Origin: Variovorax sp. KBW07
GTDB lineage: Bacteria; Pseudomonadota; Gammaproteobacteria; Burkholderiales; Burkholderiaceae_C
NCBI RefSeq assembly: GCF_003852515.1
Contig: NZ_QAJK01000015.1
Coordinates: 365-51,011, forward strand
Length of the DNA stretch: 50,647 bases
Direction: 5' to 3'
Shown here: positions 49,629-50,647 of the stretch, piece after piece
Layout of the letters: every line of letters begins with the position of its first letter
Numbering within the stretch: the first letter of the stretch is position 1
Position numbers and translations under genes: made by a program
Notes under the pieces: model-generated
What the model was told of the DNA's origin: nothing
Databases searched by the model: none
What the model saw: only the letters and a program-made list of their open reading frames with translations

Positions 49629-50516
49629 TCAGTTCTTGCCGGCGCCCACCACCACCACCACCCGCGCAATCCAGGCCAGCAGCACGGCCACGACTTCGTC
49701 GCGGTTGGTTTCGTTGAGCGTCTCGTGGCGCGCGCCGCCGAACACATGGCATGACACATCGTGCAGCCCGGCTTCGCGGTAGCGCTGCACCAGCGGATAG
49801 AACCATTCGGCCTTATTGCTGACCGGGTCCTGGTCGCCGACGAACAGGTACAGCGGCAGATCGGCCCGGATGCGCGTGCGCAGCGCATCGGGCGCCAGGT
49901 CGGCAAGGTTCGCGAACATCGAGCCCAGGCCCTCTGCCGAGACGGTGAACCCGCACAGCGGATCTGCAATGTAGGCATCGACCTGGGCCGGGTCGCGGCT
50001 GAGCCAGTCGAACGGCGTGCGCACATCGGGCAGCGCGGCGTTCATGTCTTCGAGCTTGAAGCCGGCCTGCAATGCGGCGCCGAGCAGGTCGAGTGCGGTG
50101 GTGCCCGAGAGCACGGCGCCGGAGAGCAGCGCGCTGTGCCGCGCCAGGTAGTACTGCGTGGCGAACGAGCCCATGCTGTGGCCGAGAAGAATGAGCGGCA
50201 GGCCGGGGTGCACACCGCGAACGTGGTGGCTCAGCAGCGCCATGTCGTCCACCAGCCCTGCAAAGCCGCGCGGACCGAATTCACCAAGCTCATTGCGCGC
50301 AGCGGCGCCCTTGCCATGGCCGCGATGTTCGTTCGCATAGACCACATAACCTGCCTGGGTCAGCGCGTCGGCGAGCGGCCGGTAGCGCAGCGAATGCTCG
50401 CCCATGCCATGTGCCAGCTGGACGATGGCCCGCTGCGTGGGCCCTTGCCAACGATGGGCTTCGACGGTGTGACCGTCGTTGGCGGTGAGGTCGAAGTGTG
50501 TCTCTGTGCTTGGCAT
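49629..50516 (-). CDS. Alpha/beta hydrolase, monoacylglycerol lipase/lysophospholipase type
   Basis: 295 residues from ATG 50514-50516, preceded by AAGGGA. The usual family features are present: VQLAHGMGEHSLRYRPLADA, YANEHRGHGKGAA, the nucleophile elbow LLGHSMGSFATQYY (Ser114), VGDQDPVSNKAEW (Asp230) and GGARHETLNE (His264). The HGMGEH and GHSMGS words are typical of PldB/monoglyceride lipases. No signal peptide, so it probably acts in the cytoplasm on lipids or esters. The last 130 bases of the window upstream of it show no gene. Confidence 0.92.
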   Translation of the reverse strand: MPSTETHFDLTANDGHTVEAHRWQGPTQRAIVQLAHGMGEHSLRYRPLADALTQAGYVVYANEHRGHGKGAAARNELGEFGPRGFAGLVDDMALLSHHVRGVHPGLPLILLGHSMGSFATQYYLARHSALLSGAVLSGTTALDLLGAALQAGFKLEDMNAALPDVRTPFDWLSRDPAQVDAYIADPLCGFTVSAEGLGSMFANLADLAPDALRTRIRADLPLYLFVGDQDPVSNKAEWFYPLVQRYREAGLHDVSCHVFGGARHETLNETNRDEVVAVLLAWIARVVVVVGAGKN

Positions 50517-50647
50517 GCGGTGTCCCTTTTGTCTCGATGAAGAAGGTGCGGTGATCGTAAATGCTCCGATACGCTTCGGGGCTTGTGCGGATGACGCATC
50601 GGGGACGTGTTCTTGGTGCTGCTGTATGGGAGCGGGGTCATTCTTTG

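Overview
The window looks like a high-GC betaproteobacterial chromosome segment, most likely Burkholderiales (Comamonadaceae, Variovorax-like). This rests on strong G/C third-position bias, FecI/FecR cassettes, DUF1090, FlxA-like and AlkB genes, and the general style of the envelope genes; it is an inference, not a database match. No rRNA, tRNA, CRISPR array, transposase or integrase was seen.

Layout. (1) 1-294 (-): 5' part of an exported thioredoxin-like protein. (2) 767-9976 (+): a tight operon encoding a two-partner-secretion (TPS) outer-membrane transporter of the FhaC/ShlB type, an unusual ExbB with periplasmic DUF2341 and LamG-like domains, ExbD, TonB, a putative porin, a periplasmic coiled-coil protein, a PpiC-type prolyl isomerase, a YbjN-like protein and a small helical protein. 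(3) 9952-12526 (-): a seven-repeat beta-propeller lipoprotein, a small membrane protein and an Arr rifamycin ADP-ribosyltransferase interrupt the block. (4) 12799-29677 (+): a secreted STN-TonB_C protein, an ECF sigma factor, a FecR anti-sigma factor, a 4564-residue filamentous-haemagglutinin-like exoprotein (TPS domain at the N-terminus, DUF3739-like C-terminus) and a second, paralogous ECF sigma factor. (5) 29754-41022: mixed genes (DUF3883-like protein, two alpha/beta hydrolases, MFS transporter, DUF1090, EF-hand membrane protein, small lipoprotein, an ABC transporter broken by an amber codon, AlkB). (6) 41083-45395 (-): a complete FecI-FecR-TonB-dependent receptor module with a possible Fur box. 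(7) 45546-50516: HExxH protein, a second beta-propeller lipoprotein, BAAT-family hydrolase, FlxA-like protein, monoacylglycerol-lipase-like hydrolase.

How the genes may work together. Blocks 2 and 4 together read as one system: a giant TPS exoprotein with its transporter, but packaged with a full ExbB-ExbD-TonB energy module, periplasmic chaperones and a sigma/anti-sigma cascade whose STN 'receptor' domain sits on a separate periplasmic protein fused to a TonB C-terminal domain. Classical TPS is thought to need no TonB energy, so coupling of proton motive force to secretion, surface release or signalling of the adhesin is the main hypothesis. Regulatory evidence in the DNA: the same promoter-like element (TTGCGGTTTTG-N13-CGTC) lies before fecR and before the giant exoprotein gene; a different element (CATCAGGTT-N11-ATCCGTCT) lies before fecR and before the receptor gene of block 6. 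Each FecI-like factor therefore seems to drive its own anti-sigma and target gene. Two further anomalies: an EF-hand membrane protein whose reading frame has a Shine-Dalgarno sequence in front of an ATC codon but no canonical start there, and an in-frame TAG in an otherwise intact ABC transporter.
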